Source: Siphonodentalium dalli (lineage: Eukaryota; Mollusca; Scaphopoda; Gadilida; Siphonodentaliidae). Taken from it: a stretch of 64,000 nucleotides of DNA. A model generated the notes under the pieces. The model ran no database searches and was not told the origin of the DNA. It saw nothing but the letters and a program-made list of their open reading frames with translations. The position numbers and the translations under genes were made by a program. Numbering within the stretch: the first letter of the stretch is position 1; each line of letters starts with the position of its first letter. The stretch is taken from the NCBI GenBank assembly GCA_032622095.1, contig CP136068.1:56628025-56692024 (forward strand), given 5' to 3'. Shown here piece after piece: positions 34,873 to 46,903 of the stretch.

Positions 34873-35039
34873 TCTTTTGTCCATCTATTTTTGTCTACTG
34901 GTATGAGGGGATTATATGTTCTCATTTCCAATCGGTAGTTTAACAAATGAGATGGAAAATAAACTAAATAGCGACTCATCTTCATGGGCTGCTTTATGTT
35001 TCTGTAAAATATGACACGCGATGAAGGGGAAGCATTCAA
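34770..35039 (-). pseudogene. degraded LINE C-terminal fragment (zinc-knuckle-like end)
   Basis: The minus-strand frame reads SRYLVYFPSHLLNYRLEMRT, PLIPVDKNRWTKE, then LRYALCENSPCDEYHFVILC and P. A C-x4-C-DE-x-H-x4-C pattern followed by P is common at the end of LINE reverse transcriptase ORFs, where it forms a putative metal-binding motif. There is no reverse transcriptase core next to it. Copy B keeps only the part up to 47220, so the right part was either inserted in A or deleted in B. Confidence 0.42.
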
Positions 35040-35301
35040 GCTGTCAAAGAGATTGTGTTCATAAAAGCGATCTTATGTTTCTTAACTCTGTTTTTCTCTG
35101 CGCTGATTGTGTTCCATGTGAACGTCGCGAAGAATTATTTCTACAAATCATACCAATTTCTTCATATTTGGCAATTTGTATCCGTCTCATTAATATATCT
35201 AAGCAAAAGAGATATGTTCTTGATTAGCTCCGACCCTACATATGACATGCAATATCTTGGACTATGCTAGTGTACTGTATTTTATTTAAATCAATATAGG
35301 A

Positions 35302-36785
35302 TCTGTATCTGTATGTGTTTCAGCGCTGGAGCCTCTCGACTGTATTTGCGCTGTGGGAGGACTATGCTGTTTTATCCTCGATAGCTCGAACAAAGAACGA
35401 GTGTCTAAATTGTGCCGTGTTAGCTCGTATCCTTTCGATGGAGTTATAGTTAATACACTCCTCCTTTTCGACAGGGTTTGATGTTATATAGCCTGGGTAC
35501 TTTTTCGCCTTTATTTTCCTTCCTTTCTTTTTTGGTATTAGTATGTCTTTTGATCGAATAGCCGGCACCAGCCCATCCACTACTCTGCCGAACAGCTTCA
35601 TTCTCATCGTGTTTTTTCTTTGGTGTAGTGGCTCCATAAGTTGTTCCATTAGCATTTCAGTTACGGCCCCTTTTGTTCTTGCGTGGTAGTTGTTTTCGAT
35701 GAATCGCACCCCTCTTTTGTTGATTCTTTCTATGGCGTTGATGTCTTTTTGTTGGTATGGATCCCAAACTTCGGCTGCATATTCAAGGGTGGATCTTACT
35801 GTGGATTCATAGGCCATTTTTTTGTGTTTTTTGTCCGCTCTCCTAAGGTTTCGACGGAGGAATCCAAGGGTACTGCCAGCTTTTCTTACTATCTTTGATA
35901 TGTGGGATGACCAAGTGAGGGTGTTGGTGATGGTTAGCCCTAGCTACTGTGTTTCTTCAACTGTTTGGAGTATTTGGTTATCCAGCTGGTACATATGCGT
36001 TGACTTGGGTTTTATTGATAAGATGTTACATTTCTTCGCATTGAACCGCATGCCCCAAACAGCTGCCCATTTTTCTAATGACTTCAGGTCTTCTTGAAGA
36101 GCAATATGGTCTTGTTGGCTTTTTATTTGGCGGTAAAGCAGACAATCATCGGCGAAGAGTTTGACTTGCGATGTGACTGCTTGTGGTAAGTCATTTATGT
36201 GACACAAGAAGATGAGAGGACCGAGTACAGTACCCTGTGGTACGCCGGACTCGACTGCTACGTGTTTTGAGAATTCTCCTTCCACTGCTACTCTCATCTG
36301 TCGTTTTGTCAGGAAGGTGTCAATCCATTTGAGAGTTTGATTTGTAACACCATAGCTGTTAAGTTTGTGTAGTAGGCTTCGGTGAGGTACTGTGTCGAAT
36401 GCCTTTGAGAAATCCAATACTGCTATGTCTGTCTGGATGTCGTTATCGTAATTCTCCATCAGTTCATGTGTTACATTGATCAGTTGTGTCACGCAGGAGT
36501 GTCCAGAGCGGAATCCATGGTTTCTGTCAGTGAGGATGTCGTATGTGCTCAAGGATTTTGCAGGCCACCGATGTTAGTGATACTGGCCTGTAATTTTCTG
36601 GCAGGTGGACGTCGCCCTTTTTAAATATTGGTGTGATGTTAGCCTCGAGCCAGTCAGTTGGTAATTCACCTGTGTCAAGCGATCGTTGGAATATCGTTGT
36701 GAGTGATGTTGCGGCTTCCTCGGCACAGATCTTTAAGATTTTGTTTGGAATGCCATCGGGGCCAGGTGCTTTGGATGTTTTTATG
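35302..36785 (-). pseudogene. 5'-truncated CR1/jockey-like LINE with stop and frameshift
   Basis: Minus strand, same family as 7699-8858. It starts inside the reverse transcriptase (IKTSKAPGPDGIPNKILK), then PENYRPVSLTSVACKILEHI, a frame break near 36530-36552, DRNHGFRSGHSC, GVPQGTVLGPLIFLCHIND, the catalytic FADD, and WGMRFNAKKC. An in-frame TAG follows at 35944-35946, directly before LGLTI where YLG is expected, then LEYAAEVWDPYQ and a C-terminal block. The 3' tail is ACATACAGATACAGATCC. Copy B at 47300-47303 lacks the element, giving exact insertion limits. The element is dead. Confidence 0.93.
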
Positions 36786-37705
36786 TCTAAGAAGTTCGGC
36801 ATAAACCATGTAATTTGACGTACTAGATTTTGCACACTGAAGTAAAAAGTTTGCAAAACTTTAAATGAAGCGTCTCTAAAATCTGGACTTTTTCAAAACA
36901 CTACACTACCATATATAACATAATAGGCATAACCATAGAGTCAAATAACTTGAATCAAATATCTAAAAGTAACATCAGTTTTGAGTTTTATTCAGTAGAC
37001 CGTACATTAAAATTGCTTTCGGTGTGGTAATTGTGGTATCCATTGAAGAAGAATTTAATACTAAGGTATATTCCTCAAACGTGCTTATAATTGTAACATA
37101 GTGTAGCAGTACAGTGTTTACACAAGCACTCATAATTGTTTCCCAAAATGCATTTAGGGAACTATTTGGTTCCATTTCCTGGTTCTATCCGGAGGAACAA
37201 AATAGAGAACCAACGCAGCTCAGATTGGTTCTCCCCTCAGCTCAGATTGGTTCTCACCACAGGAGAAAATTTAGAAACAAGTTTGGTTCCACGTGGAACT
37301 CGAATGCATGTTGTGTACAGTTACCTGTTAATTGGTTGTTTGTTTACACAATGAAGAACCAAACATACATGCATTGGTTCTTCATCGTTTGATTCTCCTA
37401 CTGGCACAAACCAGGGAGCCAGTTTGGTTTTCAGGGGGAACCAATTTTTCTCTGTGTATACAGAGCTCATGGCAGTAACTGTGCCGTCCGTATTTCATTT
37501 GAATATGAGATAATTTTCCTAGACAATTTCTTAACACTTCTGGCAGGTGCAACTACGATAATCAACGGAGCGACATACACAAGGAGATATCAGTTCCTGT
37601 GTCTATTAAGTCCAAGCCTTTCGGGTCTGCTTGTCAACCGACACAACAGCAAAGCAATCTCCAAACTTATAGGGATGACATATTATATACTATACTCCCC
37701 ATAAG

Positions 37706-39443
37706 CAGGGGCGTAGGAATCTATAAATATTGGGGGGGGGGGGGTATCCACACGAGAGAGGGTACCATATTTCGGACTAAAACCATACAAATAATTAACA
37801 TTATTCCATCGCTAAAATTAACACTTATTCCGACTACAACTGTACTTAAGTCTTCAACAAACAAATTAATTTCATATTGATTTTAATTGCGAAGAAACAA
37901 TGTCTGTCTCTCGTTCATAACTTCATATAAGTATGAATGCACAATAATCCATTAAATGTCATACAATCCAAACGTATAGTATCCAGACGAGCATCATTCC
38001 CATGAACAAATTCATTTGAAACCACTTTCATGTCGATATTGTCAAGTCGTTCTCTATATATGTCCAGGGATGTGGCTAGAGGGTCTCCGCTGGGGGGGAT
38101 GTCCACCTTGGGAATTTCCAACTGCACCCCCCCCCTTGAGTCGGAATCACACCAACAACCTTTTGCATAATTCCATTTGCACCCCCCCCCCCCCTTGAGT
38201 CGGAATCGCACCAACACAACTTTTTGCATAATTCCATTTGCACCCTCCCCCCTTGTACCTCATGCTCAGGCCTAATTTCCTATATATTCATAAGCCATGC
38301 TTCTATTTTCCCAGTATGAGAACATTAAGATATTTTAACCTGAAAATTGCCCCCAAAAAAACAATTAGTGGTCTAATTCCAGACAAGTGTACACAGCTAC
38401 CGACAACAGACCAGTAAACACCGGGCCGACCATCGTTGTTCGGCCCGGTGTGAGAAAATTTTGAAAACTATACAAGAATCGCAAATCCTAGCATCTAGAC
38501 TGGCCTCAACTGAAGCTTTCCTAGTGTTGGAAATTTCAAACCTCATGCTCCCCCTCAGGTTGGAAAATTCTTCAACTGATGACCATTTATGTCTACAAGT
38601 TTGACCAAATGTAGTAAAATATTGTTTTGCTAAACTAATTAGCAGTTTTGTATTGGCCATGTGGATGGGGCAATGACACACCGGGCCGACCATGGTTCGG
38701 CCCGGTGTGTGAAAATTTTGAAATCTGAACAAGAAAATCGCAAAATCCTAACATCTAGACTAGCCTCAAGCCTTCCTACTGTTGGAAATTTCAAACCCTA
38801 CACCCCCACTTAGGTTGGAAAATTTCCAACTGATGACAATTCCAATGACAATGTTGACCAATTGTATGACAATATTGTTTTCTTAAATTAACTAGAAGTT
38901 TTTGACTGGCCACGGGGGAGGGACCAGGACACAAGCTTTCCAAGTGTTGGAAATTTCCAACCTGTCACCCCCCCTAAGGTTGGAAAATTTCCTACTGATG
39001 ACAATTTCTGTCAAAATTTTTGACCAAAAATAGGAACATATGCAAATATTGGTCGAAAAACAATAAATTCCCCCCAATAAATTGTTTTATAATCAAACTA
39101 CAGAACATTTTCAACCTATTGTTGGTGTGAAATTTCGTTGTGGCAGGTATGAAATTTCCAACTATTGAAAATATAGCTCTCTGCTGGGGGGTGAGACACC
39201 CCCACACCCCCCTCTAGCCACATCCCTGTATATGTCACACACCATGAAGTGATTCAAACGGTCTTGACTCAACGTGGACCTTAAGTGGTTCTTCATCCTT
39301 CTTAATGTGCTGAAAGATCGTTCGCTCGTCGCGTTCGTTGCAGGTATACTTACTATGCTATCGCGAGGATCTTTAATAAAGTTACTACATCACTCATCAA
39401 CTTTCTCGGACCCCCCCCCCCCTTCCCGGTTGCTATGCCCCTG
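37706..39443. mobile_element. hAT element with transposase remnant (copy A)
   Basis: It begins CAGGGGCGTAGGAATC and ends near TGCTATGCCCCTG. The 8-bp TSD CCCATAAG lies at 37698-37705 and 39444-39451. It encodes on the minus strand the C-terminal dimerisation region of a hAT transposase, interrupted by a second hAT at 38065-39228. Compared with copy B it has also lost about 240 bp near the C tract at 39410. The internal part of the transposase is missing, so it is non-autonomous. Confidence 0.88.
38065..39228. mobile_element. second hAT-like element nested in the first, 1164 bp
   Basis: The ends are CAGGGATGTGGCTAGAGGG and CCTCTAGCCACATCCCTG, with 8-bp TSD TATATGTC at 38057-38064 and 39229-39236. 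Copy B shows the empty site (TATATGTA then ACACACC). Inside are degenerate tandem repeats of roughly 270 bp and two hairpins, CACCGGGCCGACCAT with its complement (about 38418-38452 and 38679-38707). No transposase is seen. Confidence 0.92.
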
Positions 39444-39743
39444 CCCATAAGAAATATCGGTTTTCATTCCACCGTCCTGGGAATTTCCCTTTTTTATTTC
39501 TTGAACATATAGTCGCGTACTGTTTATGGATTTTTGTACTGGCTCGTTATTGACAACGTCGTTCCTATTTACGGTAGTCCCCTTACGTGAATACACTTAT
39601 CACTTAGTTGGATCAATACGAATTGCAAATGATCCACAAAAATTGGACACAAAACCCATTAGGTTAGAATTTATGGAAGTTTAATGTGTCGAAGTCGTGC
39701 CTGCACCAGTTGTGTTGTGTAATTTATCATCGAGTACCGGTTT

Positions 39744-41448
39744 AAACGACCTGGGAGACTACTCGGCCTTCAAACAAAAATCGTTAATTTTGTTCTCCCC
39801 TGGTTGTGCCTAATGTTGCCAAATTTTAGACCGATTTGGCTACGCATTTAAGATATTTGAATATGACATAAGCAAACACAGCATATTGTCTTTATTTCGT
39901 TAATCGCGAAAAGTCACACTGATACATCTTCATAACGATTTTAAGGGAGAATACTGTCTAGATATATTCCCCTGTCATTTTCTGAGCTATTCTATGAATA
40001 TACAATGAAATGACTAATCCTAGTCGAGTATAGGTCTATATGGAAATTAGCAGTCACATTCGCACAATCGTCTATATATATATACATGCAAATAATATTC
40101 TCCACTCGAGCCCGTACAGGAGCATGTGGAAGAAATTTAGCACATTGATCTCTGCATGGTGAGGATGACGACACACGAATATTAAGAATAAAGATGTATA
40201 TATGGAATCAGCGCCGTTAATATTTTAAAGGAAAACTGTCGAAATATATCATCGATTACCGTACATCAGTTTGGAGGTTTAAAAATGAAAATCAACTTTT
40301 CAAAATGGCGGTGGCGCGAGTTCTGACCACATCAACAGTTATATCGCTCGATGTCGCTCTACAATACAACACTATATTGTTCAAAATCTAAATATATTTG
40401 TTTAATTCACGGATTCTAGGACGGGTGGCGTGTAATAAACACAGAACGACACGTATGTTAACGAGTTTGTCGATACGGCACTTGCGTCATCGCGGAAGAT
40501 TAGAACTCGAGGTTGCAACCCTCGCTCTATCCTTCCACGCTAGCATGGACTCGTGCCGTATCATCAAATCCATTAACGCACTCGTGTCGTTCTCTGCATG
40601 TAATTCATAATGCATATACCTATCATCATCCGCCGTGTTGTCTCAATATTATTAGAGAGATTGTAATATGTCAAATGTAGTCTGGCCGCTTAAAAAAGAT
40701 TATTGGTCGGTGTATGGGGATGTAAGGTAACCAAATCCCATTTGTGTAATGCATAAATACGACTCAGCGTGGATTCCTAAAATGAAAATCAGCTTTGAAA
40801 ATAACGATGGCGCGGGTTTATGTCCACATAACCACTCTATTTCACTATAAAGTGGCACAGTCTATACTCGCGCGTTTTCACCCATACGTCCAGTGGATGT
40901 GTTCTGTGAGGTTTTGATACAACCGTTTTACAAAGCAACCGATAATATGAAAAAGATGCTAATTATAAAATATGGTGTTGCAACTGGAGGCACATGCAGG
41001 TATAGAACACAATGAACACATATTTAAGGTGAAGTTTGTTTGTTCAAATGCACATGGCTAATAACAAATAAACTCATGTCAGGTTATTTTCATAAATTTT
41101 GTATCAAATTCGGCAGCAAGCAACGTCATTAGTTAATATAAATCATATGCAGTAATTCTTGCTCGCTGAATAAGTCCAATTTGTTCATCGGTGATTACTT
41201 GGGTTGATCGAAGGACTAAATATGTTCCAACAAAGGTATTATTATGGGTGGCGAAATTCATATTTAATAACTAATTATGCTTGAGTGTAATGCATAACGC
41301 TTAAGTGTAATGGAATTTGAATTACGCTTAAGCATAATAATATTAATGACAAGTGATATACTGAGAATATATTTTTGTTTTTGAAATTTAACGACAAAAT
41401 TACTGCTGCCACTTTGAGTTATTGAAGCTTTATAAAAATTAAGATGCC
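39744..41448. other. unique spacer between duplication copies
   Basis: Non-coding. A weak internal duplication is visible: AAAATGAAAATCA(A/G)CTTT with GATGGCGCG- or GGTGGCGCG-type sequence occurs near 40283-40320 and 40778-40815. No gene is recognised. Confidence 0.5.
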
Positions 41449-41847
41449 ATATAAGATAAGATAAAAGATAAGTTAAAAGATAAGATAAAAGATAAGATAA
41501 GAGATTAGATAAAAGACGAAATAAAAGATTAGATAAAAGATAAGATAAAAGGTAAGATAATATAAGAGATAAAGATAAAAGATAAGATAAAATATAGGAT
41601 AAAAGATAAGATAAAAGATAAGATAAAAGACAAGATAAAAAATATGAAAGAAGATAAGATAAAAGATAAGATAAGATAAAAGATAACATAAAAGTCAAGA
41701 TAAAAGATAAGATAAGATAAAAGATAAAATATAGGATAAAAGATAAGATAAAAGATAAGATAAAAAAAGATAAAAGATAAGATAAGAGATACGATAAAGC
41801 TTAGATAAAAGATAAGATAAAAGAAGATAAAAGGTAAGATATGTATG
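41449..41847. repeat. GATAA/AAGATAAAA microsatellite, ~400 bp
   Basis: Irregular repeats of AAAAGATAAGATA. A minus-strand open frame of LLSYLLSYLL type is a by-product. The array touches the left breakpoint of duplication copy B. Confidence 0.95.
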
Positions 41848-42216
41848 CTTTACGAGGAGATTTGTCTCCAGTTATGGTTGGTCCTCACATTCCTTTGATT
41901 TAACACCTACGTATGCTTTATGAGATTTGTTTCCAGTTATGGTTGGTCCTCACATTCATTTGATTTAACATCTATGTATGCTTTATGAGATTTATCTCCA
42001 GTTATTGTTGATCCTCATATTCCTTTGATTTAACACCTAACCTACGTATGCTTTATGAGATTTATCTCCAGTTATTGTTGATCCTCATATTCCTTTGATT
42101 TAATCATCATTCACGAGTCATGTGAGACAATATATAGGGAATATCGTGGCTATTTGGAACACGGAGTAAGTTGTCGGTGGGGGCAGAACTTTACTCGCAC
42201 CCTACCCAGCGGAATA

Positions 42217-43115
42217 TCTCATATATATTTTGAAGACCTCTGTTTGTTTGTCTGTCTGTCTGTCTGTCATTAATACAAATCTACGATTCTCGACCGATCG
42301 GGACGAAACTTGGTACGTGAGTGTAGTTTGACCAGGCGGTGAACGTTGTCGTATTGGCGAGCCCGTGCGGCGCCCGCTTCGCGCATGCGCAGACGAGATC
42401 TCGGAAACGGGTGGAGCTATCGACTTGAAATTTGGTATGTGAATGTATCTTGCCCCGGATAACAATTTTATCGGGTCACCGAGCCCGTGCGACGTCAGCT
42501 TCGCGCATGCGCAGACGAGATCTCGGAAACGGGTGGAGCTATCGACTTGAAATTTGGTATGTGAATGTATCATGCCCCGGATAAGAATTTTATCGGGTCA
42601 CCGAGCCCGTGCGACGTCAGCTTCGCGCATGCGCAGACGAGATCTCGGAAACGGGTGGAGCTATCGACTTGAAATTTGGTATGTGAATGTATCTTGCCCC
42701 GGATAAGAATTTTATCGGGTCGCCGAGCCCGTGCGACGCCAGCTTCGCGCATGCGCAGACCAGATCTCGGAAACGGGTGGAGCTATCGACTTGAAATTTG
42801 CTACGTGAATCTATCTTGCCCCGGATACGAATTTTATCGGGTCGCCGAGCCCGTGCGACGCCAGCTTCGCGCATGCGCAGACGAGATCTCGGAAACGGGT
42901 GGAGCTATCGACTTGAAATTTGCTATGTGAATGTATCTTGCCCCGGATACGAATTTTATCGGGTCGCCGAGCCCGTGCGACGCCAGCTTCGCGCATGCGC
43001 AGACCAGATCTCGGAAACGGGTGGAGCTATCGACTTGAAATTTCGGGCTGGGTAGAGCTATCGACTTGAAATTTGGTTTGTGAATAGCCCGGACAACGTC
43101 GGGCCCATCGGCTAG
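42217..43115 (+). mobile_element. Helitron, upstream member of a tandem pair (899 bp)
   Basis: It starts TCTCATATATATTTTGAAG after a host A. It ends with the hairpin GCCCG-GACAACGT-CGGGC, then CCATCGG and CTAG at 43112-43115. The second Helitron follows immediately. The interior has a CTGT microsatellite near the 5' end and six units of a roughly 122-bp repeat (GAGATCTCGGAAACGGGTGG, CCCGGATA, ATTTTATCGGGTC). There is no Rep/helicase ORF, so it is non-autonomous. Multiple overlapping open frames inside are caused by the tandem repeat. Confidence 0.92.
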
Positions 43116-43621
43116 TCTCATATATATTTTGAAGACCTCTGTCTGTCTGTTTGTTTGTCTGTCTGTCTGTCATTAATACAAATCTACGATTCTCGACCGA
43201 TCGGGACGAAACTTGATACGTGTGTGTAGTTTGACCAGGCAGTCGACGTTGTCGTATTGGCGAGCCCGTGCGGCGCCCACTTCGCGCATGCGCAGACGAG
43301 ATCTCGGAAACGGGTGGAGCTATCGACTTGAAATTTGCTATGTGAATGTATCTTGTCCCGGATACGAATTTTATCGGGTCGCCGAGCCCGTGCGACGCCA
43401 GCTTCGCGCTTGCGCAGACGAGATCTCGGAAACGGGTGGAGCTATCGACTTGAAATTTGGTATGTGAATGTATCTTGCCCCGGATACGAAATTTATCGGG
43501 TCGCCGAGCCCGTGTGACGCCAGCTTCGCGCATTCGCAGACCAGATCTCGGAAACGGGTAGAGCTATCGACTTGAAATTTGGTTTTTGAATAGCCCGGAC
43601 AACGTCGGTCTCATCGGCTAG
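43116..43621 (+). mobile_element. Helitron, downstream member of the tandem pair (506 bp)
   Basis: It starts TCTCATATATATTTTGAAG directly after the first CTAG and ends ATCGGCTAG (43621), followed by host TCCTATATATTC. It has only three 122-bp units. The terminal hairpin is weakened (CGGTC instead of CGGGC). Copy A at 32061|32062 has the undisturbed A|T target. Confidence 0.92.
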
Positions 43622-45036
43622 TCCTATATATTCTGAACAGTTTTGTTGAAGCAAGTGAGAATATTCAACTTGCGAAAATTACAAGACGAGCTGTCATCTC
43701 TATTGGCAGCGAATGGATTTCCATCCCGAACACGTGAGACACGCGTACCCACAACATTTCAGTATATATTTTAAAATATATTTGAAGACTATACCCACGA
43801 ATAATGCTAACGTGGTGGTTGAGCAGTGTGACATGGGCACTGCTCTAAAAGGTTGTAGGAGCATACCTCGCTGTGTCTTTGCTGATCTTATGCATCGCCC
43901 CAGATTATTCTGAATACAAAATACAGTGCACAGCAAAAATAAACTCAAATTCTGGAAACAGTTGGTTTAAGTTGGTTTTTATTCCATTTTGAAGAGGATA
44001 TATCTTCTATAACATATCCAAAATCCGCTAAAATCTGCTTTGAGCATTTCTTTAACCGAAGATGGCTTCCATGATGGCAGTTGGTATCGAACAATTCTGA
44101 ATTTCTGTGGTAGCTGCACCAACTAATACCAACTTAGTAATAAAATAAAATACACGCAAACAATGTTAAGTTGTAAACCATATCGATAGAATGCATGCAC
44201 CAAAATGACTAGCTAGTCCTATAAGAGTGAACAAGCTCTCCAATCATGCGAGGAACAATGATTTCAGAGCATAAGGAAAACTTTTGATAATAGACGTACG
44301 AATTCTCTCTAATGTATCTCAAGAGAGTTAACGGTTAAATCTGGAATTTTATTGGAGCCCAGAAAAACAGAAAAATAACGCAGTTTTATCTCTACTGTTG
44401 ACCAAGTACTAATCAGTAGTTTCACTTCTAGGTGGTTTATATCCATTATGAGGATTGTATTCGACGACATTTGCATCGACTCTAAGAAAAAGTTCCAAAT
44501 TTTATTCCACGGAGAACCTAAAACTAACATAGAACCCAGCAGTTGGATTCAACCCAATACTCATTAACGGAGAATAATTAAAACTGCAACATGCAGGTGA
44601 CATAGGCCTTGAGATAAGAACTTCACAATCACGTTATAGTCTGGTCGATATAAGTTTTGACCTAGAACAAACCTAGGACCTATGACTAAGTTGGTTCTAT
44701 ATATCTGGAACCAAATCCTAAGTTCAGTTCATCCTTCGTATTATAGAACACACCGAATCCAAGGTGTGTGTGGGATCACGACCTGGTTTAAATGTCCTAG
44801 TCTAAAATTTAACAATCTCTCCGCGCGTTTGAGGTGAAGATAACTAGAGGAAGACTAGATCAAGTGTCATTCCTTTGAAACATCAATGCATCCATGCCTG
44901 GAATGTTTTCAATTCAAATTTAGACTCATATCATTGTATTGCTGGCATGGGTAAATATATTGGTCATATCACAAATAAAACAAAGTATGGAACAATGACT
45001 TTATCAATATAATTCGATATTTCCTTCAGGGATCAG
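43622..45036. other. conserved non-coding block of duplication copy B
   Basis: Collinear with 32062-33475. A small plus-strand frame starting at 32229 in copy A loses its ATG to ATA in copy B, so it is not supported as a gene. Confidence 0.6.
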
Positions 45037-46903
45037 AACGTCTTCGGGGTCTATTCGGTGAGCCAACATCGTGTATCAACAGTATAACGTCTTCGGGGTC
45101 TATTCGGTGATCCAACATCGTGTATCAACAGTATAACGTCTTCGGGGTCTATTCGGATAACCAACATCGTGTATCAACAGTATAACGTCTTCGGGGTCTA
45201 TTCGGTGAGCCAAAATCGTGTATCAACAGTATAACGTCTTCGGTGTCTATTCGGTGAGCCAACATCGTGTATCAACAGTATAACGTCTTCGGGGTCTATT
45301 CTGTGAGCCAACATCGTGTATCAACAGTATAACGTCTCCAGGGTCTATTCGGTGAACCAACATCGTGTATCAACAGTATAACGTCTTCGGGGTCTATTCG
45401 GTGAACCAACATCGTGTATCAACAGTATAACGTCTTCGGGGTCTATTCGGTGAGCCAACATCGTGTATCAACAGTATTACGTCTTCGGGGTCAATTCGGT
45501 GAACCAACATCGTGTATCAACAGTATAACGTCTTCGAGGTCTATTCGGTGAGCCAACATCGTGTATCAACAGTATAACGTCTTCGGGGTCTATTCGGTGA
45601 ACCAACATCGTGTATCAACAGTATAACGTCTTAGGGGTCTATTCGGTGAGCCAACATCGTGTATCAACAGTATAACGTCTTCGGGGTATATTCGGTGAAC
45701 CAACATCGTGTATCAACAGTATAACGTCTTCGGGGTCTATTCGGTGAACCAACATCGTGTATCAACAGTATAACGTCTTCGGGGTCTATTCGGTGAACCA
45801 ACATCGTGTATCAACAGTATAACGTCTTCGGGGTCTATTCGATGAACCAACATCGTGTATCAACAGTATAACGTCTTCGGGGTTTATTCGGTGAACCAAC
45901 ATCGTGTATCAACAGTATAACGTCTTCGGGGTTTATTCGGTAAACCAGCATCGTGTATCAACAGTATAACGTCTTCGGGGTCTATTCGGTGAACCAACAT
46001 CGTGTATCAACAGTATAACGTCTTCGGGGTTTATTCGGTGAACCAACATCGTGTATCAACAGTATAACGTCTTCGGGGTTTATTCGGTGAACCAACATCG
46101 TGTATCAACAGTATAACGTCTTCGGGGTCTATTCGGTGAGCCAACATCGTGTGTCAACAGTATAACGTCTTCGGGGTCTATTCGGTGAACCAACATCGTG
46201 TATCAACAGTATAACGTATTCGGTGTCTATTAGGTGAACCAACATCGTGTATCAACAGTATAACGTCTTCGGGGTCTATTCGGTGAACCAACATCGTGTA
46301 TCAACAGTATAGCGTCTTCGGGGTCTATTCGGTGAACCAACATCGTGTATCAACAGTATAACGTCTTCGGGGTCTATTCGGTGAACCAACATCGTGTATC
46401 AACAGTATAACATCTTCGGGGTCTATTCGGTGAACCAACATCGTGTATCAACAGTATAACGTCTTCGGGGTCTATTCGGTCAACCAACATCGTGTATCAA
46501 CAGTATAACGTCTTCGGGGTCTATTCGGTGAACCAACATCGTGTATCAACAGTATAACGTCTTCCGGGTCTATTCGGTGAACCAACATCGTGTATCAACA
46601 GTATAACGTCTTCAGTGTCTATTCGGTGAGCCAACATCGTGTATTAACAGTATAACGTCTTCGGGGTCTATTCTGTGAACCAACATCGTGTATCAACAGT
46701 ATAACGTCTTCGGGGTCTATTCGGTGAGCCAACATCGTGTATCAACAGTATAACGTCTTCAGGGTCTATTCGGTGAACCAACATCGTGTATCAACAGTAT
46801 AACGTCTTCGGGGTCTATTCGGTGAGCCAACATCGTGTATTAACAGTATAACGTCTTCGGGGTCTATTCTGTGAACCAACATCGGGTATCAACAGTATAG
46901 CGT
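45037..46903. repeat. 49-bp satellite, ~38 units (copy B)
   Basis: Same unit as 33475-34559, with additional private variants (GGGGTTTATTCG, TATTCTGTGA, TGTATTAACAG). Blocks of variant units recur, showing duplication of several units at a time. Confidence 0.96.

Larger units (their letters stand above)
29965..39743 (+). repeat. segmental duplication, copy A
   Basis: This is a direct paralogue of 41848-49192. Collinear blocks are the 65-bp satellite, 31950-33475, the 49-bp satellite, 34560-34872, 35223-35301, 36786-37167 and 37304-39743. Copy A alone has 31166-31950, 34873-35222, a LINE (35302-36785), about 136 bp at 37168-37303 and a hAT element (38065-39228). Identity outside indels looks well above 95 percent by eye. 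Confidence 0.95.

Noticed and set aside
41264-41698. Leu/Ser/Tyr-repeat protein of 144 codons
   Set aside because: Translation of a GATAA-type microsatellite on the complementary strand.
42202-43533. Several overlapping ORFs on both strands
   Set aside because: They are the 122-bp internal repeat of the Helitrons read in open frames; no Rep or helicase motifs are present.
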